Source: Cheilinus undulatus (lineage: Eukaryota > Chordata > Actinopteri > Labriformes > Labridae). Taken from it: DNA of 64,000 nucleotides. The notes under the pieces are model-generated. The model was not told the origin of the DNA. It searched no databases and saw nothing but the letters and a program-made list of their open reading frames with translations. The translations under genes and the position numbers were made by a program. Positions 1 to 16,400 of the stretch are shown here, one piece after another. Positions within the stretch are counted from its first letter, which is position 1, and each line of letters begins with the position of its first letter. Where the stretch lies: positions 32,533,732 through 32,597,731 of the forward strand of contig NC_054886.1 in the NCBI RefSeq assembly GCF_018320785.1, in the 5' to 3' direction.

Positions 1-112
1 GAAAAAAATTACACTATAAATAATGACAGAAGTTTATTTAGGAGAATGGAGGGAGAAATACTCTGTATACGCTGTTGAAGATCTGTCTGAATGAGAATTA
101 CAAATGATTATT

Positions 113-304
113 GGGGAGCACAGTTGGTCGAGTGGTTTGAGGCGCTACCCATGTACGTGGGCGGCTCGGGTTTGAATCTGGCCTGTGGCCCTATACCGCA
201 TGTCTCGTCCCACTCTCTTCCCTGTTTCTGAATCTATCCACTGTCCTTCCTCTATCAAATAAAGGCATGAAAAGGCCCAAAAATAAATCTTAAAAAAAAA
301 AAAA
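113..304 (+). repeat. tRNA-derived SINE, copy 1
   Basis: The head resembles a tRNA gene with pol III promoter boxes: an A-box-like GGTCGAGTGGTTTGAGGCG and a B-box-like GGGTTTGAATCTGG. It is followed by a pyrimidine-rich body ending in AAATAAAGGCATG and an A-rich tail. The same unit recurs directly downstream at 329 and, more diverged, at 10741. It is a dispersed retroposon, not a functional tRNA: no complete cloverleaf with acceptor stem is visible. Confidence 0.75.
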
Positions 305-328
305 TTGTTGAAAAAATTGTTGAAAAAA

Positions 329-511
329 GGGAGTGCAGATGGTCGAGTGGTTTGAGGCGCTACCCATGTACGCGGGCGGCTCGGGTTCAAATCCGGCCTG
401 TGGCCCTTCACTGCAAGTCTCTCCCCATTCTCTTCCCTGTTTCTGAATCTATCCACTGTCCTTCCTCTGTCAAATAAAGGCATGAAAAAGCCCAAAAATA
501 AATCTAAATAA
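329..511 (+). repeat. tRNA-derived SINE, copy 2
   Basis: This is a second copy of the SINE at 113, in the same orientation and about 25 bases after its A-rich tail. The B-box-like GGGTTCAAATCCGG is closer to consensus than in copy 1. The A-rich spacer between them contains a repeated AATTGTTGAAAAA motif, so the pair may have arisen by insertion into the tail of the first or by local duplication. Confidence 0.75.
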
Positions 512-1085
512 TCTTTTTTTTTTAAGATTTATTTTATTTTATTTCAGAATAAACAGTTGATTAACAGTTAGTGTTTTTGTGTTAGTATAAAATTACTACC
601 ATTAAAGAAATATATTTGGCAAACAACAAGAACATTTAATCTCTAGTGTCTAAATGTCTATCAGTGAAGTGTGACTATGTCTCTGCAGTGTTTCATATGT
701 ACACAGAGACGAGCTTTATTAAGAGGAGAGCTGATATTGATCATGTTGATGAGGGAAAAAGAGAGAGCATGTGTTTCATCTTATAGCAGAGGTACATATG
801 ATATATAAAAAATACACAACAACAGAACTGTGGCTAGTGGAAACACTGAGTGGCTAGTAACCATTAGTCACAGTGGCTGCCTGGTGTGAAAAAAGTTAAT
901 GTCAAGCCCTGTTCATATGTAAGAGTACACAAGCGCACACCACAGTGAGCTGACAGACAATACCCCAACCTACTGATGGTGATAACACAGTACAGGATTT
1001 AGATTCTTTAGATAGAACGATGCAGTGGTCTAAGCAGGCTGGACATCAGAGGCAGATCATAGAACACTCTTTACAACCATAGGAG

Positions 1086-1216
1086 ACTTGAGACTTGACC
1101 TGGACTCATGACCAAAGACTTGACACTTGACTAGGACTCGTGACCAAAGACTTGAGACTTGATTTGGACTCGTGACCAAAGACTTGAGACTTGACTTGGA
1201 CTCACAAAAAATGACT
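1086..1216 (+). repeat. 32-bp tandem repeat, about 4 units
   Basis: Units beginning GGACTC(A/G)TGACCAAAGACT start at 1102, 1134, 1166 and 1198, an exact 32-base period, with partial units either side. Between the SINEs and this array (about 512-1085) I see only AT-rich sequence with no supported feature. Confidence 0.8.
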
Positions 1217-1324
1217 TGTGTGCATGTTGCTGTTTCTTGAAATATTAACATTTTAACTGACTGGTGAATTGGTTGGTCAGATGTGCTTAAATGTATTTTT
1301 CTTAATTTAACATCTATATTCATG

Positions 1325-1480
1325 GGATGGTGCAGTGATTAGCACTGTTTCCCAACAGCAAGGAGATTCCGGGTGAGAATTCCCATCAGACCAGGGCTGT
1401 CTGTGTGGAGTTTGCATACTCTCCGTATTTAGCCTACGTAGGTTCTCTACCATGGGTGGTGGACTCAGAGGGTAGGCAAT
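1325..1480 (+). repeat. Mermaid/DANA-like SINE, 5' part
   Basis: The sequence starts GGTGCAGTGATTAGCACTG and continues with the TGTGTGGAGTTTGCAT block typical of this widespread fish retroposon. It breaks off where the next repeat begins. The family assignment is from memory of the consensus. Confidence 0.6.
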
Positions 1481-1484
1481 GGAA

Positions 1485-2508
1485 GTGAAATTAAAATCTC
1501 AGATAAAAAAATCAAACTTCCAAGTTTCAAAGGTTAAAAACATGACATCTAAATTCAAAATAATGTTTTTAAAAGGCAAAATATGAGACAGAACACTGAA
1601 ACCTTGAATTTTGAAAGTCAAAATATGAGTTAAAATTTCAAATTCATGAGTTTTAAGGGTAAAAATTAGATTAAATTCAACATTAGGAGTTGAAATTTTA
1701 GCAAAACTGAAAAAAATTCAAAATCACAATATTTAACAATCAAAATATGAGATAAAAGTGAGAGTTGAAATGTTAGCAAAACTGAAATAAAATTCAAAAT
1801 TGTGATATTTAACAATCAAAATATGAGATAAAAGTAAAAGTTAGGAGTTGAAATGTTAGTAAAACTGGGAAAAAAAATCCGAATCATGATATTTAACAAT
1901 CAAAATTTGAGATAAATGTCAAAATCGTCAGTTTAAAAGGTCAGAATATAAGATTAAATTTCATATCCATGAGTTTTAAAAGTCAAAATATGAAATAACT
2001 AAAACTCATGAGTTTAAAGGGTACAATAACAAAACAAAATGAGATAAAAGTCAAAGTTAGGAGTTGAAAAAGGTCAAAACATGATATTAAAGTCAAAATC
2101 ATGACTTGAAAAGGTCAAATATAAGATTTAAAATGTAAAATAATTCATCTAAAAGGTAAACATATGAGAGAAAAAGTCAAAGTTATTAGATGGAAAGGTT
2201 AAAATATGAAATAAACAGTCAAAATCATAACTTTTAGTCATATGAGATTCAAAATTGAAAATATAGAGAAACCACAAATTTCTCCTACGTTCCTGACTTT
2301 TATTCAAATTATTTTTTACTGTTTACTTGTTCTAATTCTTATGACTCAACAAGGATATTATAAAACATCAAGATCTTTATACTGGAGGAAATCTGCAGAT
2401 CTCATACTGATGGGCCAGTTCTAATAAAAATAGGATATGATCTGGTGGGCCGCGTGTAACGGCACCAGGGGCCCGATTTGGCCCCGGGACCTTGAGTTTG
2501 ACACCCCT
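1485..2508 (+). mobile_element. Non-autonomous hAT element, 5'-truncated, with internal degenerate repeats
   Basis: The right end reads GAGTTTGACACCCCTG, preceded by a GGGCC-rich stretch, the usual terminus of a common fish hAT family whose other end would be CAGGGGTGTCAAACTC. No such left end is visible. The interior is almost entirely a degenerate array of AAAATATGAGATAAAAGTC-like words from about 1485 to 2240. No transposase frame is present. Confidence 0.6.
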
Positions 2509-2694
2509 GCTCTAAATGGACAAAAGTTGCACAAGTGCCATCTTTGGTGCCTTGTTGGCAGACAAAACTTGACATGGTGCCCTCTTTAGTTTTGGTCTCT
2601 CTGTTTTTTTTTTTTTTCTGCACCTCAAATATCCTGATTCAACCACTGTTAACTCAAGCAAGTTTTTGGCTTCCTAACCCAGTCCAAAAAATTG

Positions 2695-2870
2695 CTTGTT
2701 AGGTCTGTTGGTGACTTTAAATTGCCTGTTTACATGTGTCAATGTTCTCTATAGGTCAGTCCTGTGATTGACTGGAAACCAGTCCAGTTTGTACCCCTGT
2801 CTCTCACATCTGAGATATGTTCAGGCCCCCTGCAACCCAATCCAGTTAAGATGAATGAAGGCACCTTTTG
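2695..2870 (+). repeat. Mermaid/DANA-like SINE, 3' part
   Basis: The stretch contains the 3' half of the same family as 1325: TTGGTGACTTTAAATTGCC, then a GATTGACTGGAAACCAGTCC block. The 5' half is missing. It is diverged and has no sharp ends. Confidence 0.5.
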
Positions 2871-3289
2871 TTTTCTGACTTAAGGTCGAAAAATCAACCC
2901 AGACTGGTGCTGATAAAGATGGAATGAAGTCCCTTAGATCCAAAAGTTTACAGTCAAACCAGATGTTGAACATTGCAGGGTTATGTTAAAGAGGATAGAC
3001 AACTACAACAGAAAAGGAGGGCCAGGACTACGAGAGCTTAACAATGAATAGAAAAGAAGAAAATGAGACATTAAGAAGATAGAGAAAACAATGGAAGGAT
3101 AAAGAGGAGAAGGACTAATGAAGACATAAATGAACAGAAGTGAGGAAGAGTAGGGGAACAAGATAAAACGAAAATGGAGAACAACTAAACAGAAAGTGAA
3201 AGAAAAGGTTAAAGGAGGAGAGAAAATCACGATGGTCTCCTCCCTCATTCCCTCCTTCTTTGATTTATTCATAAATGCATTCTCTAGTA

Positions 3290-3425
3290 GAGCAGAGAGG
3301 AGAGAGCAGCTGAGGCTTTCCTCTTTGACTCGGCAGACAGTTTTCAAACATCACAATGGCATCTTCCTTAGATCATGGATCCCACTTTTGACGACCAACA
3401 CTGGAGTCCAAGGATCCATGAATAG
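3290..3425 (+). other. Possible 5' noncoding exon of the GPRIN gene
   Basis: A purine-rich stretch ends in a strong splice donor, ATGAATAG|GTAAGT, at 3425, upstream of the GPRIN coding exon and on the same strand. Joining it to the acceptor at 5302 puts an in-frame TGA shortly before the junction, so it would be 5' untranslated and translation would begin at 5350. The start of the exon is a guess. No TATA box is evident. This is an inference from one splice signal and position. Confidence 0.35.
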
Positions 3426-4009
3426 GTAAGTAGAGATGGAGGGGGAAATCAGTGGGAACTTACAGGATGACTTACAGGAACCTCTTGTATAACTGTAGTT
3501 ATTTTTGAAACACTTTCTGACGTATTGGTAGTACGTACCCAAAACACTGCTGCAGTTTATGTTCTATCTTTAGACTCTTGATTCAGACAGTAAATAACAA
3601 TGCTTAACTGTGCTCCTGAATGCAAATGGTTTTGGAAAAAGGCACAAATCTCAGGGTCAAACATTGCTATTTTTTCTGTATGGAAATTAAAGAAACTAAT
3701 CATACATAATTCATAAATTTTGTGCCAGCCTAGAAACATTCTCCTTTATTTTTCCATTTATTACCTGAAATATGTAATGTTTTTTGTTCTCTCGTGATCC
3801 TTGGTCCTTAAATCATTGATATCTTTGACACCAAGAAAGATGGATAAAAAACCTTATTTTTCAAAAGCTGAGAAGTGAAAATAATACTATTTATTGTATA
3901 TGAATACAGTTGCTATAACAAGTGTTTACGTCCTTTGATGGTTTTTTCCGTTTACTGATTTTATAAATCATTGCAATATAATTTAACTTTTTTACCAAAA
4001 AAAAGATGA

Positions 4010-5225
4010 CAAAAACCCTCTTTGATGTCAGTGAAACAAAACAGATTTCTACAAAGTAATGTCAATCGAATAAAAAATACGTAATATGAAATGACTACAT
4101 AAAAGTCAGTATTTCATAGATGCACCTTTGTCTGTAGTTAATGCTCTGAGTCTGTGTGAGTAGGTCTCAATTACACCCAAACATCTGGATACCGCATTTT
4201 AATGTGATTCTTCTTTGCAAAACTGCTCAAACTTTATCAGGCTGCATAGGGATCAGGTGTGAACAGCCCTTTTACGAGTCCAGCCACAAATTCTCTATTG
4301 AAATGAGGTCTGAGCTTTGACTTGGCCACTCCAGAACATTCCCCTTGTTGTAGCTTTGTCTGTATGCTTCGTCTCATTGTCTTACTGGAAAATAAATCTG
4401 CTCCCAAGCCTTGGTTCTCTTACAGACTGAATTACATTGTCCTCCAGGATTTTCCTATATTTGTCACATTTATTTTACTCTCTGTCTTTACAAGCCTTCC
4501 AGGGCTGGCTGCTGAGAAGCATCCCCACAGCATGGTGTTGCCCCCATCATGCTTCACAGTGAGGATGTTGTGTTTGTGGTGATGTCAGTATTTGACGTCA
4601 TGTCTGATTGACAAAAAGCTCCATTCTTGTCTCATCAGACCAAAGAACTTCCATCCTCTTTACCATGGAGTCTCCCACATGCCTTTTGGTGAACTCTAGT
4701 CCAGACTGAATCTGAGTTTTCTTCAACAGTGTCTTTCTCTTTGCCACTCTCCCATGAAGCTTTGACTGGTGAAGAACCTGGCCAACAGTTGTTGTCTGCA
4801 GAGTCTCTCCCATCTCAGATGCTGAAGCTCCTTCAGAGTAGTCATAGGTGTCTTGGGGGTTCCTTTTCTTTTCTCTGAATTGTTTGGAGCATTCTTTTGT
4901 CTTCGTGGTGTAATGTTAGCCAGGAATACTGATTAACCAGTGACTGAACCTTCCAGACACAGGTGTCTTTCTACTACAGTCACTTGAGACACATTCACTG
5001 CACTCAGGTGATCATGTTTCACTAATTGTGAGACTGCTAGCACCAATTAACCTCTGCTGGATTAGGTCAGTCATTTTAAAGGGGGTGAATATTTATGCAG
5101 TCACTACATTAAATATTTTTATTTGATTGACATTACTTTGTGGAAGTTTGTTTTCACTTTGACATTAAAGAGCCGATCTCTTTTGACCATGATTGATTTA
5201 TAAAATCAATAAAAGAGTAAAACAA
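4010..5225 (-). mobile_element. Tc1-like DNA transposon relic
   Basis: The reverse strand carries pieces of a Tc1 transposase. The best is at 4598-4813, with residues [26 protein letters not shown] and VLWSDETRMELF, which include the catalytic-region WSDE block of the IS630/Tc1/mariner family. The plus strand ends in AAGGGGGTGAATATTTATGCA and a CACTTTGACATTAAAGAG block near 5090-5170, typical of the terminus of this fish family. It is broken by several stops and frameshifts and by loss of most of the N-terminal region, so it cannot be active. Confidence 0.75.
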
Positions 5226-5349
5226 CCAGGGAAGATAGTTTTAATAAGTACTGTATGGTTTGAAAATTGTTCTAACTCAAATGTTTGTATTTGTCCAATC
5301 AGGTGCTGACCTTGAGTCCTTTAACATACAAAATTTTGACCTCATCAAC

Positions 5350-10435
<5,086 letters not shown>

Positions 10436-10740
10436 GTTTATATCTGACGTAAAATTCAAAACAAAACCGCTTATAGAACACTCTATTTGAGCAGTTTGTT
10501 GAGGCCTTTAGTCTGACAGAACTGCATGATTTCACCTGGTGATAGGGGTTAAAGATGTCAGTGTTATAGACAACTCCTGACCCCCCCTTTTTAAATGCAC
10601 TGTTTGAAAGAAAATTATACTAAACCCTTTAGTTGTTGAAATAAGTCATACCATTGGAAAATAGGGAAACTAGCAGTCCATTTGACTTGGGAGTTAGTCT
10701 TCTTGTTAAGCTTAGTGTGTGCTTTAAAATAAGGGCAATT

Positions 10741-10930
10741 AGGGGCGCAGGTGGTTAAGGCGCAACCTGCAGCCATCCATGTATGCGGACGGCCCGGGTT
10801 CGAATCCGGCCTGAGGCCCTTTACTGCAAGTCTCTCCCCCGCTCTCATCCCTGTTTCCACCTCTATCCACTGTCCTCCTCTATCAAATAAAGGCACAAAT
10901 ATGCCCAAAATAAACATTTAAAAAAATAAT
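10741..10930 (+). repeat. tRNA-derived SINE supplying poly(A) signals after GPRIN
   Basis: This is a copy of the family seen at 113 and 329, with GGTGGTTAAGGCGCAACC and a good B box, GGGTTCGAATCCGG. Its tail holds AATAAA at 10886 and 10909. I find no AATAAA between the GPRIN stop codon (10435) and these, so the SINE probably supplies the nearest canonical polyadenylation signal. Use of the signal is inferred. Confidence 0.7.
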
Positions 10931-10964
10931 GATAATAAAAAATAAGGGTAATCAATAACCATTC

Positions 10965-11120
10965 ATTTTGCTCAGTTGGTTGAGCAGATGCCCATATATC
11001 GAGGCTATGGTTCTCAATGCACTGCTCACAGGCACTGTCTAGTGCATACAGTATGTTGCCTGACTCTCTCATCCCAAATTTCCTTTCTCTCTGCAGTGGT
11101 CCTATCAAAGAAAGGTGACT
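10965..11120 (+). repeat. tRNA-derived SINE, second type
   Basis: It begins TTTTGCTCAGTTGGTTGAGC (A-box like) and has a degraded B box, GGTTCTCAATGC. The body with TTTCCTTTCTCTCTGC and the CTATCAAAGAAAGG tail resembles the SINE at 7925. It inserted directly downstream of another SINE. Confidence 0.5.
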
Positions 11121-11149
11121 TTAAAAGGCAAAAGTTTCTTTTGTGTTGA

Positions 11150-11455
11150 GGGCAACATAGTGGCGTTGTTGCCTCAGCTAGATTACTATCAAATCCCAGT
11201 CAGGGCCTTTCTGCATGCAGTTTGCATGTTCTTCCCGTGCATATGTGGGTTCTCTCCAGGTTATCTGGCTTCCTACTCTTATTGTTAATTGGTATCTCTA
11301 AAATTGGCTGAAGGTGTGAGTGTGCCTGCTTGTTTGTCTCTACATGCCAGCCTGGTGACTGACGGGCGACCAGTCCAGGTCATACCCCGCTTTTAACCCA
11401 GTGACAGCTGGAATAAGCTCCTGTAACCCCACCAGGGATAAGTGGCGTAGATGGA
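11150..11455 (+). repeat. Mermaid/DANA-like SINE
   Basis: The blocks are in family order: TGTTGCCTCAGCTAGATTAC, TTTGCATGTTCTTCCCGTGC, AATTGGTATCTCTAAAATTG, ACGGGCGACCAGTCCAGG and CAGCTGGAATAAGCTCC. Together with the copies at 7262, 2695 and 1325 it shows repeated insertion of this family around the GPRIN gene. Confidence 0.65.
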
Positions 11456-13440
11456 AGAGTCATTCTAGCTGGTTCTTTCCAGTCTTTTTGCTAAGTTTGT
11501 CTAATTTTATCCATCCTCTAAGTTTACACATAAAGGCTGACTATGTGACTTTAAGGGCAGATTTTCAGACTAAAACAAATCCATTTTTTGTTTGACAAAC
11601 CTTCATCTTTTGACTCCCTCCTCCATGTTTCAGCAGCACATGTTTGAATAGCCCAAAGCAGCAGAAAATGCCACTAAACATTTGAAATAAGATCCTGAGA
11701 TCAATTTAAAGCGATGGTACCCATCTCAGAGTTGAACCAGTAACCTGGAAATGTTTTCACACCAGAAAAATCTTGTTGATACTTCCTTCTCTTATGAAAG
11801 TCAGTCCTGTGTGATATATTTACATACTGTAGATGAATTTTTGTCAAATTTATACTCTAGATTTCACAAATTAGAACTTTAAGAAAGAGTAGATATAGAC
11901 AAAAAGAAAAGAAAGTTTTTCTTTAAACTATTTGTATTGCTAAAAAGAACTCTGGAACAAATGCTGTTTCAATTATGTTGCTATTTTACAGACTTCCACT
12001 AATACCGTATTTTTCATAACAGTACAGTTTTATACAAGAATTATTTATGTGTCATCACAATAATACCACACTGAAGCAGTACTACTCTGCACTGTCAGAA
12101 CTAAAACCACTTATATGAGCAGTTCAGCAGTCCTTTATTTCAGAGAGCAGTATAAGAAAATCAGGAATACTTCAGTTTCTGGTACTTTTACTTTTAGAGA
12201 GCAGTGGTTGTTGAAGTAAAGTGGAGAGGACAGCAGCTCTCTACTCTGTACGGGTGGTAAATATTTCATCTGCCTCCTTTTTTATGAAACGCGGCAAAAA
12301 CCACTCAAGCACTCCAGAACACATGACTGTATGCGTGTAAATTGTTTGAAGAAAATTTATCTGATGCAGTGCATGTAGCCTAATTTATTCTATGCATCTT
12401 CCTTTTTTCCTGTCTGTACCATGTTCTTTATTTCCACTATAGTCCTTTCCTTTTATTTCTTCTATTTCCTCCACATTTTAACCACCATTGTTGTTGGTTT
12501 CATTATTGTCTTTTTTCAACCAAATTTTTCTTTCCAAATTTTAACACCGATACTATTTTCTGCGGTATTTATATTTGCTTGTGTCCATATTGTACTGTTA
12601 GAATCCTGAAAACATAATAAAATGCTCCTTTATTTCTCTCGTTGTCACATTTGAAGCCTCAGTTTGAGTTCATGTTGAAATTAGAAAACCAGAACAGGAA
12701 ATCAACATGTAGTCCGCCTTTTTCTATTTGTCCTTCGATCAACTTTTCCCTTTTCCTCCATTTTCTCCCCCATCTCATCTCACGCTTCCTCTCTTTTCTC
12801 TGCATCCTCCTCCGTTAGTAGAGTCGTGTTGTTGATGGAGCACCGGGCTGCTCCTCTGAATAATTCAGAGACATTAAAGTCACGCTCATGTTAACAACAG
12901 AGTCCCTCCACCATGTTTTATTCACTCTACCAGACACAGATGGCTCACATACTTCACTACAGTCCTACAGACATTTTCTGTACAACAATTTTCTTGTTTA
13001 CATTCATACTTTCTGTTATTTATTGGGTGGATATTAAGATTTAGGTTTTATTTGAGTAGCATATTTGATACTGACAAACGCAGAGCTTGTCCTTCCACAA
13101 TAATGGCTTTCATGGACCAATCAGAGAGCAGCTTACTGGGCCTTAAGGTGGAGCATCACCAGAGGAGATTGAAGACTTATGAGTGTCTCTCTTCTTCTTC
13201 TGGTCTTTGTCTGGCTGAGCTGATGGGGACATAAAGAGCTCTGTTAGTATTTTAAAGGAAAAATTGTCTTTATATCATTGCTGTGAATTGATAACATTTA
13301 GATAGATGAGTCTCCATGCAAATCTGCTCATCATGTTAAAAATTCACTGATTAATTTTTGATAAAAATTTCACAATGCAATGTTAAGATACCTATATCAG
13401 TCGTGTTAGTTTATTAACCCATTAAAGCTGACAGTCTTTT
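11456..13440. other. Intergenic stretch with no supported gene
   Basis: I see no convincing exon, repeat family or RNA gene here. Short open frames exist, such as a hydrophobic one at 12421-12609, but they lack splice context and any recognisable motif. Transmembrane or cytoplasmic exons of the minus-strand immunoglobulin gene could lie here, but I could not identify them. Confidence 0.4.
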
Positions 13441-13466
13441 ATACTGATGTCTGTTTGTGTCAGAAC

Positions 13467-16400
13467 CTTTGACAGAGATCCAGCTGTAATAAGACGGTCC
13501 CTCCTCTGGGTGGCGACACCCGTACATCCCTTCATCAGCTTTGGTCACAGATTTCAGAGTCAAGCTGCCCTCAGTCTGAGTCCTAAAAACACAATATACA
13601 TAAAACAGGGTAACACTCAGTTTCCTACTGAAAGATTAACAAAGAGAGACAAAACTTAAGAGAAAAACTACTAAAAGAAATATTTTGAGAAGTGTAATGG
13701 AGATTTTTATGGTTTAGTAGGAGCTATACAGTATGTTAGGACTATTTCTGACTATGGGTCGATTACATATAAGGCTTCACTCATTTGTGGTTGTACCTGA
13801 CATTTGCAACTAATTCAAACCAAACAGGTAAAAGGGTTTCATGGCAAAACACATTTTTTGCAGTTTTACAATGGTTGAACCACCAGACAGTGAAAGTATA
13901 GCTGTCCATATGTTCACCCTCAGCGGCTGGGCCCCTGAAGAATGGGCCCTCTGCAGCTGTGAATTACTGATGATATGGAGCAGTAGCTTAGGTGCTAGCA
14001 TCCTGGCTAACAGTTACTTCATTCTGGGGCTGAAAAGTGTGTCAAGCTGTTATTGGGTCTGATGCTGAAAATGTTTATATGTTCCACTTTTTAACCTCTT
14101 TTCCCACTTTCAACCATTTCTTGCCAGTTTAACCCATTTTTGCCCCTTCTAATCCTCTTTCACTCATTCTGTCATATTGAGGCCATTGTGCCACTTTTTG
14201 AACCCTTTTTCTGCCCATTCTGCCTATTAACCCCTTTTTGCCTCAACTAACCCCTTATTAGCACTTTTTATGGCATTTTTTCTGATTTCAACTGCATTTC
14301 ACTCATTTTACTATTATTTTTGCCACCTATAACCCCTTTTCAGCTTTTTCCTGCCGTCTGTTTTTACAATTTTTGAGCCAGTTTTGTGATTTTCCCCCTT
14401 CTATTTTGCTTCTGTTGCTTCTACCACTTTTAACCCATTTTTTTCCACCTAAACCATTTATTTTAACCATTTTTTTTTGCCCCCAAATCCATTTTCAATT
14501 TAAACAGTTTTCACCATGTTTAACCCATTTTTTTCCACTTTTGACTCATTTGTGCCACTTTAAATAATTTTAGTCAGTTTTAATCATTTTTTTCAGCAAT
14601 TTTTGCACTTTTACCATCTTTTGACCATGTTTAACCAGTTTTTTTCCACTTTTAACCCATTTTTCCCACTTTAAACCCTTTTTGCCACTTTTCACCCATT
14701 TCTATTCTGTCTGAAGAAAGGGGGTTGACATTTTGAAGGTTATATACTACATCATAGACTAGAAAAGCACTAGGAGAGCGCAGACCTTGGCCATTAGCCC
14801 TTTCTCCCAATAGTGAAGTATCCTTTACATAATTCTTGGATCCACCCCCATGTGGCCCCCACCACGGCATTCGCCGATTACACCCTCCCGGTAAGGTGGA
14901 AACACGGTGAGGCAAAGAACTGGCTTCACTACGGGTGGACTGTCATGGCGGAAGCATTGCCTGCCAGTGCCAACAGATGCACTGACAGTCTCACCCATGG
15001 TCTCACCGGATGACTGAAAGTCATGGCAGAGGGTGAATATTCCTCTATTCCTCCCAGCATTGTGAGTATTCTCGCTACAATTCGCTGTCTTTCTCTCTGT
15101 TATGCTCCGACTCGTCTCCTCGACCGGGCGTGCATCTTTCAAACTCCATAAACTCCAAAACTTTGAGTAGAAACACACCCAAAAATGCTGCTGGGATTAA
15201 AGTTACTCATGTCGGCCATCTCCTGGTGTAAAGTGGTAACATCGCAGCTATCCGCCATTAGCCCTATCTCCCAATAGTACAGAATCCAAAAAAAAAATTC
15301 CTGGATCCAGACGGTGATCCGGATCACTCCCAAAATCAAATCAGTTCTTCCTTAGGCCATTTCTGACATTTCTTGAAAATTTCATCAAAATCCATCCATA
15401 ACTTTTTGAGTTATGTTGCTGACAAACAAACAAACTAACTAACAAACCCTGCTGATCACATAACCTCCTTCGCGGAGGTAATAAATCATGAGTTGCTTTG
15501 ATGAGGGTGGTTGTTATTCAGGTAAGAAAAACTTACATATATTATCACAGCTTAACTTTACGATGGACCATGATTTCCCTGACCTCCATGGGCCCCCCTT
15601 TTGGATGGGCCCCAGAAAGCTCTCCATTTTGTCCCCCTTATGGGTGGCCTTGCCTGTCCACCAGTGACTGAAAATAAATGTTTTATCTTTACTTGAAAAA
15701 GGATCTATAAATCATTTATCTCTGCTGTGGGTGTCAACTGGTAAATTATGCTAGAATCTATTTTCATCACTTCATTTTAAAATAAAATACCCAGGATTAC
15801 GGTTACGCCACCCTGACATTTAAAAACTTGCAATTTTGGGACCAGGACGTTTCTTGCTATATGTGGACTATGCAAATGTTTAGCCTCATCTGAGGAGAAT
15901 TAAAATGACCTGTCTTCATCCCTTATATGCTTAGAAAATAAAAGTAGGATATCAGAATAAAACAAACTGCAATGATAAGCTGTTGCTAGTGTTTTGTAGC
16001 ACAATTAAGTCAAAGGTAGGATAGGAATGACTGGGTCAGCGTATTTTCTGGCATTTCCATTTCCTGTTTGAAACCAGACTAATTTCATTTTGGTCACAAA
16101 AACAGTTTATTTGTCCTCAGCTAGCCTCGGATAAATGCTAGTTAGCTGGCTAGGACTTGTATGCTCATAAACCCAGCTTCAGTGTTTGCTTCATGAAGGA
16201 TGTCTATGGTAAAATTAACATGTCACATGTGAATGGACTGTGCCATCCTGCCAAGGGACTGATGGACTGAAGGGAGTGACATCAGTTGTGTTCTTGTCCC
16301 CAAACAAGCATTTTGCATAGGACCCCCACAAAGCTAGAAATGGCCCTGTTTGGGACAAAAGTTTTTCAATGATCTTGAAAGCTTTGAAATAATTCATTTT

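Noticed and set aside
113-180. Possible true tRNA gene in the SINE heads (also at 329, 10741 and 7925).
   Set aside because: Only the A and B boxes are convincing; no paired acceptor stem, and each is followed by the same SINE body and A-rich tail.
5260-5349. Upstream ATG at 5260 as the GPRIN start.
   Set aside because: It lies before the splice acceptor at 5302, so it is intronic if that acceptor is used; the ATG at 5350 is in the exon.
12421-12609. A hydrophobic 62-codon frame as the membrane exon of the Ig gene.
   Set aside because: It is on the opposite strand from the Ig exons and its hydrophobicity comes from T-rich DNA.
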